A DNA stretch of 22,534 nucleotides, from positions 1 to 22,534 of the forward strand of contig CAZYBE010000046.1 in assembly GCA_964645765.1 (NCBI GenBank), in the 5' to 3' direction. The notes under the pieces were generated by a model. That model searched no databases. It was given only the letters and a program-made list of their open reading frames with translations, and was not told where the DNA came from. The translations under genes and the position numbers were made by a program. This DNA is from CAZGMN01 sp964645765 (GTDB lineage: Bacteria; Acidobacteriota; Aminicenantia; Aminicenantales; Aminicenantaceae). Positions 11,082 to 19,443 of the stretch are shown one piece after another (within the stretch, counting starts at the first letter, position 1; each line of letters starts with the position of its first letter).

Positions 11082-14000
11082 ATGGAGCTTTCCTATATTC
11101 ATCTTCATAACCATTCAGAATTCAGCATTCTCGACGGCGCGCTGAGAATTGAATCGCTGGTGGATTCCGCCTACAAGAACAACATGCCTGCTTTGGCCTT
11201 GTCCGACCATGGAAATATTTTCGGCGCTGTGAGCTTCTTCAAGCAGGCCAAGGAGAGAGGGATCAAGCCAATTCTGGGCTGCGAGGTCTACATTGCTCCG
11301 AAAAGCCGCTTCGAGAAGAGACCCGACGCCCAAGCCCCCAACCACTTCCACCTGGTTTTGCTCGTCAAGGATGAAAAGGGATACAGAAACCTCTGTCAGC
11401 TCGTCACCAAGAGCTATCTGGAAGGTTTCTACTATAAGCCCCGCATGGATAAGGAGCTTTTGGCCAAATATGGAGAGGGGTTGATCGGCTTTTCAGGCTG
11501 TTTGAAAGGAGAGATTGCTCATTATCTTTTGTTTGGTCTGGAGGATAAGGCAGAAGAGGCCATGCTGGAATACGCTTCTTTCTTTTCAAAGGGAGATTTC
11601 TATATAGAAATTCAAGACCATGGGCTTGAGGAGCAGAGGAAAATCAATCCTTCACTCATCCGCCTCGCTCGAAAGCTCAACCTGCCTTTGGTGGCAACCA
11701 ATGACGTCCACTACCTTTCAAAAGACGATGCTGAGAGCCATGATGTCCTTCTCTGCATCCAGACGAACAAAAAGGTGACAGACCAGGATAGAATCCGTTT
11801 TGGAACGAATGAATTCTATTTTAAGTCGAGTGCAGAGATGATAGAAATCTTCGCCGAAATCCCGGATGCCATCCAGAATACAGCCAGGATTGCAGCTCAA
11901 TGCAATTTTGACTTTCCCTCTTCCGGATATTTCTTACCCCAATTCAAGGCTCCACAAGGGACCTCATTGGGAGAATATTTTGACCAGGTGGTCAAGCGTG
12001 GGTTCCAGGCCCAGATGGAGACAACCCTCAAGAAGAAAGAAAGGGATGAATTTTCTCATCTTGTTGAAGAATACGAGCAGAGGCTGGAGAAAGAGGTCAA
12101 GCTGGTTAAAGAGATGGGCTTTGAGGGGTATTTCTTGATTGTCTGGGACCTCATTCAGTATGCCAGGCAGAAGAATATCCCGGTGGGGCCTGGAAGAGGC
12201 TCAGCCGCAGGCAGTCTGCTTGCCTACAGCCTGGGAATAACCGACATCGACCCATTGGAATACGACCTTCTTTTCGAGAGATTTCTCAATCCAGAAAGAA
12301 TCTCTCTGCCGGATATTGATATTGATTTCTGCGGAAGACGAAGGGAGGAGGTTCTCTCCTATGTAACCCAGAAGTATGGCCGGGAGAACGTCTGCCAGAT
12401 CATCACTTTCGGGACAATGGCCGCACGCCAGGTTGTCAGGGACGTGGGAAGAGCCCTTGAGGTTCCCCTCCCTGAAGTGGACAGGATTGCCAAGATGATT
12501 CCTCCTTTCGGGCCTGAAGCCACGATTGATGGCGCGCTGCGGAATATTCCCCAGTTGAGGGAGATGAGAGACAGGGATACCAAGATCGCTCACCTTCTTT
12601 CCATTGCTCAAAAATTAGAGGGGCAGACCCGGCATCCTTCCATACACGCCGCAGGAATCGTCATCACTCCCAAGCCCCTGGTGGAGTTCATGCCCCTTTA
12701 CCAGTCTGTTAAAGGCGAGATCACCACCCAGTTTCCGATGCAGGATATCGAAGCCCTTGGCTTGCTCAAGATGGATTTGCTCGGTCTTCGAAACCTGACT
12801 GTCATTCAGGATACAGTGAATCTGGTCGAGAGAGAGACAGGCGAGACAATCGACCTGAAAAACATTCCTCTGGATGACCTGGAGACTTTTGAGGTCTTTA
12901 AATCAGGCAATACGGACGGCGTCTTTCAGTTCGAGAGTCCGGGGATGAAGGATTTGCTCAGAAATTTCAAGCCTGAAAAGTTTCGCGACCTGATTGCTCT
13001 GAATGCGCTATACCGGCCCGGTCCTCTCAAAAGTGGAATGACCGATGAGTTCATCAAGCGCAAGAACCATCCAGACCGCACGAGCTATGAATGTCCTGAG
13101 CTGGAGCCAATCCTAGAAGAGACTCAAGGGATTATCATCTATCAAGAGCAGGTGATGAGAATCGCCACCGAGCTTGCGGGCTTTGCCATGGCCGAAGCAG
13201 ACATCCTGCGCAAGGCCATGGGCAAAAAGGAGCCCGGAATGATGAAAGCTCAAAGGCAGAGGTTCATTCAAGGAGCGAGGAAGCGAGGCCTGAGCCAGGC
13301 CAAAGCCAGCAAGATCTTCGACCAGATCAAATATTTTGCAGGGTATGGATTCAATAAATCCCACAGCGCAGCCTACGCCTACCTTGCCTACCGCACGGCC
13401 TATCTCAAAGCCCATTATCCTGTCCATTTTCTGGCTGCTCTCTTGACATCAGAAGCTGAAAAAGGGGTAACATCTCAAGTGGTCAAGTACATCAATGAAT
13501 GTCAGGAAATGGGAATCAAAGTTCTTCCTCCTGATATCAATGAGAGTAATTTCAATTTCACCGTGGTCAAGGGAGATATTCGCTTTGGCCTTTCAGCCAT
13601 AAAGAATGTTGGCGAGGGATCGGTCGAGGCTTTGCTCGCCGCAAGGACGAAGAAAGGAAGATTCCACTCACCTTTTGATATCTGTGAAGAAGCTGACTCT
13701 AAGGTCTTGAACCGCAAGGCCATTGAAAGCTTGATAAAAGCCGGAGCTTTCGATTCTCTGGGCTGGCGCAGGTCGCAATTGTTCCATCTTATCGATAAGA
13801 TGATTGAATACGCTCATGAAGTTCAGAGGGTCGACTCCTTGAAGCAGAATCTTCTTTTTGGCAGCAGCCAGCTCGAGCCCCCCTCAGTTCCTGCGGAATT
13901 AAAGGAGATGCCGGAATGGGATGAGTCTAATTTTCTATCATACGAGAAGGATGCTCTAGGGTTTTATATCACCGGCCATCCTTTGGCTCAATTCGGGAAA

Positions 14001-14561
14001 CGATTAAAGAGTCTTGTTTCCCATTCCATCGACCAGTTGGATGATGAAAAGGATTTTAACAATGAGATAAGAATGGCGGGCATCATCTCTTCCGTTAAGC
14101 CTCTTAAGACCAAGAAAGAAGAAAGGATGGCCACTTTTATCTTGGAAGATTTGAGCGGGAGAATAGAGGTTGTGGCTTTTCCTGAAGTTTACAAGAGATA
14201 TTATGAGTGCATAAGGGAAGACCAGCTCGTCTGGCTCAAGGGAAAGTTTTTAGGCGAAGAAGAAAGCCGAAGAGTCCATCTCCTGCAGATCATGCCTTTG
14301 ACAGACGCCTTCCAGAAGCAGGCAAAGAGAATGATTCTGAGAATTTTTCTTCCAGGCATCGAGGAATCAGTCTTTGATGAATTGAAAAGCATTTTGCTTC
14401 AGAATCAAGGGGAGTGCCCGGTTCTTTTTGACCTCGAGTCCCCGCCTTCTTACCGAGTGATGGTTGAGTCAAGAGAAGTCCAGGGCGTCAACGCTTCCGA
14501 AGATTTGACAAAAAAAATTGAAAACCTGCTTGGCGAGAATTCTGTTATTATAGAATACTAA
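11082..14561 (+). CDS. dnaE: DNA polymerase III alpha subunit
   Basis: A 1159-residue replicative polymerase from ATG 11082 (GGGAG 5 bases upstream; an earlier in-frame start at 11070 would overlap guaA and is not needed). The order is PHP domain (IHLHNHSEFSILDG, with His7, His9 and His11), palm with the catalytic aspartates Asp411 and Asp413 in LPDIDIDF and Asp565 in KMDLLGLRNLT, fingers, a beta-clamp-binding QNLLF motif near residue 922, and an OB fold near the C-terminus (IRMAGIISSVKPLKTKKEER to VVAFPEVYKRY). The PHP histidines are kept, so metal binding and possible proofreading remain likely. The domain order is that of DnaE1-type replicases, not PolC. Spacing to guaA and valS is 2 and 7 bases. 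Confidence 0.97.
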   Translation: MELSYIHLHNHSEFSILDGALRIESLVDSAYKNNMPALALSDHGNIFGAVSFFKQAKERGIKPILGCEVYIAPKSRFEKRPDAQAPNHFHLVLLVKDEKGYRNLCQLVTKSYLEGFYYKPRMDKELLAKYGEGLIGFSGCLKGEIAHYLLFGLEDKAEEAMLEYASFFSKGDFYIEIQDHGLEEQRKINPSLIRLARKLNLPLVATNDVHYLSKDDAESHDVLLCIQTNKKVTDQDRIRFGTNEFYFKSSAEMIEIFAEIPDAIQNTARIAAQCNFDFPSSGYFLPQFKAPQGTSLGEYFDQVVKRGFQAQMETTLKKKERDEFSHLVEEYEQRLEKEVKLVKEMGFEGYFLIVWDLIQYARQKNIPVGPGRGSAAGSLLAYSLGITDIDPLEYDLLFERFLNPERISLPDIDIDFCGRRREEVLSYVTQKYGRENVCQIITFGTMAARQVVRDVGRALEVPLPEVDRIAKMIPPFGPEATIDGALRNIPQLREMRDRDTKIAHLLSIAQKLEGQTRHPSIHAAGIVITPKPLVEFMPLYQSVKGEITTQFPMQDIEALGLLKMDLLGLRNLTVIQDTVNLVERETGETIDLKNIPLDDLETFEVFKSGNTDGVFQFESPGMKDLLRNFKPEKFRDLIALNALYRPGPLKSGMTDEFIKRKNHPDRTSYECPELEPILEETQGIIIYQEQVMRIATELAGFAMAEADILRKAMGKKEPGMMKAQRQRFIQGARKRGLSQAKASKIFDQIKYFAGYGFNKSHSAAYAYLAYRTAYLKAHYPVHFLAALLTSEAEKGVTSQVVKYINECQEMGIKVLPPDINESNFNFTVVKGDIRFGLSAIKNVGEGSVEALLAARTKKGRFHSPFDICEEADSKVLNRKAIESLIKAGAFDSLGWRRSQLFHLIDKMIEYAHEVQRVDSLKQNLLFGSSQLEPPSVPAELKEMPEWDESNFLSYEKDALGFYITGHPLAQFGKRLKSLVSHSIDQLDDEKDFNNEIRMAGIISSVKPLKTKKEERMATFILEDLSGRIEVVAFPEVYKRYYECIREDQLVWLKGKFLGEEESRRVHLLQIMPLTDAFQKQAKRMILRIFLPGIEESVFDELKSILLQNQGECPVLFDLESPPSYRVMVESREVQGVNASEDLTKKIENLLGENSVIIEY

Positions 14562-14568
14562 GTTAGCC

Positions 14569-17220
14569 ATGGAGAAAAAGCAAATTCTTGAAAAAGCTTA
14601 TGACCCTAAGCCGGTCGAGGAAAAATGGTCTAAATTCTGGATCGACGAGGGACTATTCACGCCGGAGGCGCCTTCTTCCAAGAAAAAATTTTCGATGGTT
14701 CTGCCTCCTCCGAACGTCACCGGCCTTCTTCACATCGGCCACGCCCTATGTTTCACCTTGCCCGACATCATCACTCGCTGGAGGAGAATGCAGGGCTACA
14801 ACACGCTCTGGCTTCCTGGCACAGACCATGCCAGCATCGCTGTCCACAACGTGATTGAGCAGAGCCTGGCTGAGAAGGGCTTGACTCGGGAAAAGGTCGG
14901 CCGGGAAGAATTCTTGAAGATTGCCTGGGATTGGGAGAAGAAGTACGGCGGGGTCATTATCCACCAGTTGAAGAGGCTCGGGATTTCTCTGGATTGGACG
15001 AGAGAGAGATTCACCCTCGATGACGGTTTCTCCAAGGCTGTTAGACACGTCTTTGTTGAGCTCTATCGTCAAAGCCTCATCTACAGAGATTATTACTTGG
15101 TCAACCGTTGCCCGCATTGTGCTACGGTTCTTTCTGATATTGAAGTTGTGCACAAGGAGCATAAATCCAAGCTTTACTATATCCAGTATCCTCTCCTCGA
15201 TTCCGATGAGAAAATCACAGTTGCCACCACCCGTCCCGAGACAATGCTCGGCGATACCGCGGTTGCTGTTCATCCTGATGACAAGCGTTACAAAAGAATT
15301 CAAAGAAAGAAAGCCCTCCTTCCCATCGTCAACCGCAAGATTCCAGTTATCACTGACGAGAGGGTTGAGATGGATTTCGGGACAGGTGTGGTCAAAGTCA
15401 CGCCAGCCCATGACCCGGTCGACTTTGAACTGGGGAAGCGCCACAATCTCGAGCAGGTGATTGTCATCGACGGCTCAGGCCGGATGACAGAGGCAGCCGG
15501 AGAAGAATTCAAAGGCCTGGACCGCTTTGAGTGCCGGGAGAAAGTTGTCGCCAAGCTCAAAGGGATGGGTTTGCTGGAAAAGGTTGAGGATTACCAGCAC
15601 GCTGTCGGCCATTGTTACCGTTGCCAGACCATCATCGAGCCTTATCTTTCCTGGCAGTGGTTTGTCCGGGTAGGGCCGCTCGCTCAAGAAGCCATCAAGG
15701 TCGTTGAGGAAGGAAAGATTCAATTCATTCCTCCCAACTGGGCCAAAACTTATTTTGAGTGGATGTACAACATCCACGACTGGTGCATCTCACGCCAGCT
15801 TTGGTGGGGGCACAGAATTCCTGCCTGGTACTGCCAGGCTTGCCGGCAAGTGATTGTTGCTGAGCAAGCGCCGAGCCGCTGCGAAAAGTGCCAGAGCACA
15901 AGCCTTGTTCAGGATCCGGATGTTCTTGATACCTGGTTCAGCTCTGCTCTCTGGCCTTTTGTCACCATGGGCTGGCCTGAGCAAACAGAGGATTTAAAAA
16001 CTTTCTACCCGACAGACCTCATGTCCACAGGCTTTGACATCATCTTTTTCTGGGTGGCAAGGATGATCATGATGGGCCTTAAATTCGCCGGAGACATTCC
16101 CTTCCGCCATGTCTTTATCAACGGCCTGGTCAGGGATATCAAAAGGCGAAAGATGAGCAAATCAGAAGGGAACATCATCGACCCCTTGGAGATGATCGAG
16201 AAGTACGGCACCGATGCCTTGAGGTTCACTCTGGCGGCACTCGCCATTCCTGGCATGGATCTTTCTCTATCCGAGGAGAGGATGGCAGGCTATCGGGCCT
16301 TTGCCAACAAAATCTGGAATGCGGCGCGCTTTGTTTTGATGAGCATCAAAAGCACAGAATTTCGCATAAAAGAGGAGGAGTTGACCCTGGCTGACAGGTG
16401 GATACGGAGCAGACTGACGGCAATCACGGAGGAATTGAACGACTCTTTGGAGAATTATCGATTCTATGAAGCCGCGGATAAGGTCTATCATTTTATCTGG
16501 CACGAATTCTGCGACTGGTATATTGAGCTGGTTAAGTCCAGCCTTAGAGAAGGAAACAGAACCTCAGAAGCTGTGCTGGTTGAGACTCTGGACCAGATTC
16601 TCCGCCTCCTCCATCCCTTTATGCCATTCATCACTGAAGAAATCTGGCAGCATCTTCCTTGCTCAGGAAAATCTCTGGCTGTTGCCTCATTTCCTCAAGT
16701 CAGGGAGGATTTAAAGGATGAGGGAGCAGAGAAGAGGATGAGAATCCTTCAGGAAGCGGTTACCGGGATCCGGACCATAAGAGCAGAGAACAAAATTCCT
16801 CCCAAGCAAGAAATCGAGCTCTGGGCTAAAGTGGACGATGAAGAGGAGAAGAGAATCCTCCTCGATAGCCAAGTCTACATTCAGGTGCTGGCCAATATCC
16901 GTAAGCTTGAAGTCTTTGACAAGTTTCCCCAAGGCAGAAATCTTTTAAAAGGAGTCGCCGGCTCTTGGGAGATTGTCATCCCGATTGAAGAAGGGCTCTT
17001 CAAGCTGGAGCAGGAGAAGCAGAGGCTGGAGAAGGAACTCTCGAAGGTCATATCGGATATGGAAAAGATTGAAAAAAGGCTTCAAGACCAAAACTTTCTC
17101 AGCCGAGCTCCAAAGGATTTCATCCAGGAGACAGAGCAGAGATTGAAGAAATTCAGGGAGAAGAGGTCGAAGCTTGAGGAGAGCATCGCTCATCTTCTCT
17201 CCCTGATGGATCAGCCATAA
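14569..17220 (+). CDS. valS: Valyl-tRNA synthetase
   Basis: An 883-residue class I aminoacyl-tRNA synthetase that charges tRNA-Val. Signature motifs: HIGH at residues 55-58 (TGLLHIGHALCFT), KMSKS at 528-532 (RRKMSKSEGNIID), an editing (CP1) domain between, with the usual TTRPETMLGDTAVA, and an inserted zinc-type Cys4 cluster (YCQACRQ, CEKCQS). The C-terminus is a long coiled coil (about 805-870; EKQRLEKELSKVISDMEKIE) that in ValRS contacts the tRNA. Length is near the family norm. There is no Shine-Dalgarno sequence; ATG lies in AGCCATGG after an AT-rich leader. The gene is 7 bases from dnaE and so very likely in the same transcript. Confidence 0.97.
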   Translation: MEKKQILEKAYDPKPVEEKWSKFWIDEGLFTPEAPSSKKKFSMVLPPPNVTGLLHIGHALCFTLPDIITRWRRMQGYNTLWLPGTDHASIAVHNVIEQSLAEKGLTREKVGREEFLKIAWDWEKKYGGVIIHQLKRLGISLDWTRERFTLDDGFSKAVRHVFVELYRQSLIYRDYYLVNRCPHCATVLSDIEVVHKEHKSKLYYIQYPLLDSDEKITVATTRPETMLGDTAVAVHPDDKRYKRIQRKKALLPIVNRKIPVITDERVEMDFGTGVVKVTPAHDPVDFELGKRHNLEQVIVIDGSGRMTEAAGEEFKGLDRFECREKVVAKLKGMGLLEKVEDYQHAVGHCYRCQTIIEPYLSWQWFVRVGPLAQEAIKVVEEGKIQFIPPNWAKTYFEWMYNIHDWCISRQLWWGHRIPAWYCQACRQVIVAEQAPSRCEKCQSTSLVQDPDVLDTWFSSALWPFVTMGWPEQTEDLKTFYPTDLMSTGFDIIFFWVARMIMMGLKFAGDIPFRHVFINGLVRDIKRRKMSKSEGNIIDPLEMIEKYGTDALRFTLAALAIPGMDLSLSEERMAGYRAFANKIWNAARFVLMSIKSTEFRIKEEELTLADRWIRSRLTAITEELNDSLENYRFYEAADKVYHFIWHEFCDWYIELVKSSLREGNRTSEAVLVETLDQILRLLHPFMPFITEEIWQHLPCSGKSLAVASFPQVREDLKDEGAEKRMRILQEAVTGIRTIRAENKIPPKQEIELWAKVDDEEEKRILLDSQVYIQVLANIRKLEVFDKFPQGRNLLKGVAGSWEIVIPIEEGLFKLEQEKQRLEKELSKVISDMEKIEKRLQDQNFLSRAPKDFIQETEQRLKKFREKRSKLEESIAHLLSLMDQP

Positions 17221-17234
17221 ATTCGTAATTCGTA
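17221..17234. repeat. Short tandem repeat between valS and birA
   Basis: Two copies of ATTCGTA (17221-17227 and 17228-17234) lie side by side right after the valS stop. It is small and may be a slippage product. Confidence 0.6.
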
Positions 17235-17244
17235 AATCACAGCC

Positions 17245-17988
17245 ATGGAAATCGGGGCAAAAATTCACAAATTTAAAACCTGCACCTCGACCAACGACCT
17301 GGCCAAAGAGATGGCTCTGGCTGGAGAGGAAGAGGGCACAGTGGTTATCTCTGATGAGCAGACCAAGGGCAGAGGGACAAAAGGAAGGAGCTGGTATTCA
17401 GCCCGAAAAAAGGGGCTTTATCTTTCTTCCATTCTTTATCCTGCCCAACCTCAAATCTCTCTTCTTCCTCTTGCGGCAGGCCTTGCGGCCAATGATGCTA
17501 TCTTTGAATCAGCCGGAATCAGAGTCGGGCTGAAATGGCCCAATGATTTAATCTGGGGGAAGAAAAAGCTGGGAGGCATTCTCTGTGAGAGCGGCTTTTT
17601 GGGAAACAAGGCGAGTTATGCTATTGTAGGCATAGGGATTAACCTGAACCATGAGAGAGAGGATTTTCCGGAAGAGATACGCTCTATGGCGACTTCCATC
17701 AAGCTCATAATAAAAAAGAACATAGATAGAAAGAGATTGATTCAAAAACTCTGCAAGGCTTTGGATGGCTGGTATGGGCTCTTCCGAGAGAGAAGGAACG
17801 AAGAGATTGTCCGCTTTTTCCAGGATTACTCGATTCTGCCCTTGGGAAAGGAAATCATGCTGCTCACAGAGACAGAGGAAGTCTTTGGGAATTATGCCGG
17901 CATTGATTCTGAGGGAGGCCTGGTCCTGGAAAGGGAAGGGAAGAGAATGACTTTTTTTTCAGGAGAGATTAAGTCAATCAAGGATTGA
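17245..17988 (+). CDS. birA: Biotin--protein ligase
   Basis: A 247-residue ligase that makes biotinyl-AMP and attaches biotin to carboxyl carrier proteins. It has GRGTKGRSW (42-50, the biotin/ATP loop), KWPNDLIW (97-104), KLGGIL and the VGIGINLN segment near residue 134, followed by the small C-terminal domain. It is the monofunctional form: there is no N-terminal DNA-binding helix-turn-helix, so it should not act as a biotin repressor. The ATG is in the AGCCATGG context, without a Shine-Dalgarno sequence, as in valS and rnr. The birA-coaX order is common in bacteria. Confidence 0.95.
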   Translation: MEIGAKIHKFKTCTSTNDLAKEMALAGEEEGTVVISDEQTKGRGTKGRSWYSARKKGLYLSSILYPAQPQISLLPLAAGLAANDAIFESAGIRVGLKWPNDLIWGKKKLGGILCESGFLGNKASYAIVGIGINLNHEREDFPEEIRSMATSIKLIIKKNIDRKRLIQKLCKALDGWYGLFRERRNEEIVRFFQDYSILPLGKEIMLLTETEEVFGNYAGIDSEGGLVLEREGKRMTFFSGEIKSIKD

Positions 17989-18004
17989 ATTAAGGAGGGA
18001 TGAA

Positions 18005-18772
18005 ATGCTTTTGGCTGTAGATATCGGAAACACAACCATCAACATCGGTCTATTCAAGGGAAAGACCGTTGTCGAGCACTGGAAGATAAGGACAGAGAGA
18101 GAGAAGACCGCTGATGAGTACGCAATGACTCTGCTCAACCTTTTCTCATTCTCACGGGTCGAGGCGAAGAAGATAAAATCCGTTCTCGTCTCCAGCGTTG
18201 TTCCGCCGCTCACTCCAGTCTTTGAAGACTTGAGCCAGAGCCTTTTCGAGGTCAAGCCCCTTGTTGTCGGACCGGGATTGAAGACAGGATTGGCCATTCT
18301 CTATGAAAACCCGCTCGAGGTCGGAGCAGACCGGGTGGTTGCCGCGATTGCAGCCTATGAAAAACACGGAGGGCCTTGCATCGTGGTTGATTTCGGAACC
18401 GCCACGACTTTTGATGCGATTTCTTTCAGGGGCGAGTATTTAGGCGGGGCGATAGCTCCAGGGATTCAGATTTCGGCTGAAGCCCTTTACCTCAAGACAG
18501 CCAAATTGCCCAGAATCGAGATAAGAAAGCCCAAAAAAGCCATAGGCCGGACGACTGTCTCTAGTATGCAGTCAGGACTTTATTTTGGATACATCGGCCT
18601 TGTGACCAACATCATCGAGGAGATAAAGAAAGAGTTGGGAGCAAAAGCCAAAGTCGTCTCGACCGGAGGATTTGGTGCCCAGATTAGCCACGAGATCAAG
18701 TCCATAGATTCTTTTGAGCCATATTTAATTCTGGAAGGGCTGAGGATTCTTCACCAAAGAAACAGGAAGTGA
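18005..18772 (+). CDS. coaX: Type III pantothenate kinase
   Basis: A 255-residue kinase for the first step of coenzyme A synthesis, the phosphorylation of pantothenate. The family motifs are present: VDIGNTTINIG (5-15, ATP/phosphate binding), GADR (107-110, pantothenate binding), VVDFGTATTFDAIS (127-140) and GGAIAPGIQIS. Type III kinases belong to the actin/Hsp70 ASKHA fold and are usually not feedback-inhibited by CoA. AAGGAGG is 5 bases before the ATG, the best ribosome site in this operon. It starts 16 bases after birA. Confidence 0.96.
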   Translation: MLLAVDIGNTTINIGLFKGKTVVEHWKIRTEREKTADEYAMTLLNLFSFSRVEAKKIKSVLVSSVVPPLTPVFEDLSQSLFEVKPLVVGPGLKTGLAILYENPLEVGADRVVAAIAAYEKHGGPCIVVDFGTATTFDAISFRGEYLGGAIAPGIQISAEALYLKTAKLPRIEIRKPKKAIGRTTVSSMQSGLYFGYIGLVTNIIEEIKKELGAKAKVVSTGGFGAQISHEIKSIDSFEPYLILEGLRILHQRNRK

Positions 18773-18796
18773 AGACTCCTCATTCGAGAGGCGGCT

Positions 18797-19438
18797 TTGA
18801 AAAAAAGTGAAAGGGAGCGGAAGGAATACTTCCAGTCGATTACCCGCCATTTCCTCAAGCTGCGAGGAGCTCCTCTTTTTCTCTCCTCCAAAGAGTTCGA
18901 CCTTATTTCCCGATGGGAAGAGATGGAGATTCCGCTTCCTGTGGTCTTGGAGGGTATCGATAGGGCTTTCGAGAGTTTCAAGGCAAAGCCCGGTCAAAAA
19001 GCCAAAATCCAGGCGCTTGCGTTCTGCGAGCTTCAAGTTTTAAGAGCCTTTGAACAGCACCGAGAGAGGAAGGTTGGAGGGAGAAAAAAGGGATTGGCAA
19101 GAGATGAAAAAAGAGAGCAGGCCAAGCGCGAGGTTCAAAAGTTTTTGAAAACGCTGGCTCCTCCGATAAATTATCTGAAGGAAGCATATTCTCGAGGTCA
19201 GGAGATTCTTTCCCAGCGCCAAATCGATGAGGATGAACTGGAACGCATAGAGGCAGAGATTGAAGCTCTGCTCTGGAAGAACTCGTCTGAAGAAGAAAAG
19301 AACAGGGTCAGGAGGGAACTTAGCCAAGAGTTCGAATTCAAGGATGAAGATGAATTCATGACGATTTTCAAGATAAAGCTGGTGAAATTTTTAAGAGACA
19401 GGTATAAAATCCCTTACATTTCTCTTTATTATTATTAA
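18797..19438 (+). CDS. Conserved-looking protein of unknown function
   Basis: A 213-residue, charged and mostly helical protein that I do not recognise. The N-terminal 60 residues (FLKLRGAPLFLSSKEFDLIS, then WEEMEIPLPVVLEGIDRAFE) resemble a small helix-turn-helix-like domain seen in proteins of several phyla. Residues 85-180 are rich in Lys, Arg and Glu (GRKKGLARDEKREQAKREVQ; EDELERIEAEIEALLW) and could form a coiled coil. The start is TTG 18797 with GAGAGG upstream; no ATG fits better, because the next in-frame methionine is about 40 codons inside. It lies between coaX and rnr, 24 and 5 bases apart, so it is cotranscribed with them. A nucleic-acid-binding role is only a guess. Confidence 0.7.
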   Translation: MKKSERERKEYFQSITRHFLKLRGAPLFLSSKEFDLISRWEEMEIPLPVVLEGIDRAFESFKAKPGQKAKIQALAFCELQVLRAFEQHRERKVGGRKKGLARDEKREQAKREVQKFLKTLAPPINYLKEAYSRGQEILSQRQIDEDELERIEAEIEALLWKNSSEEEKNRVRRELSQEFEFKDEDEFMTIFKIKLVKFLRDRYKIPYISLYYY

Positions 19439-19443
19439 AAGCC

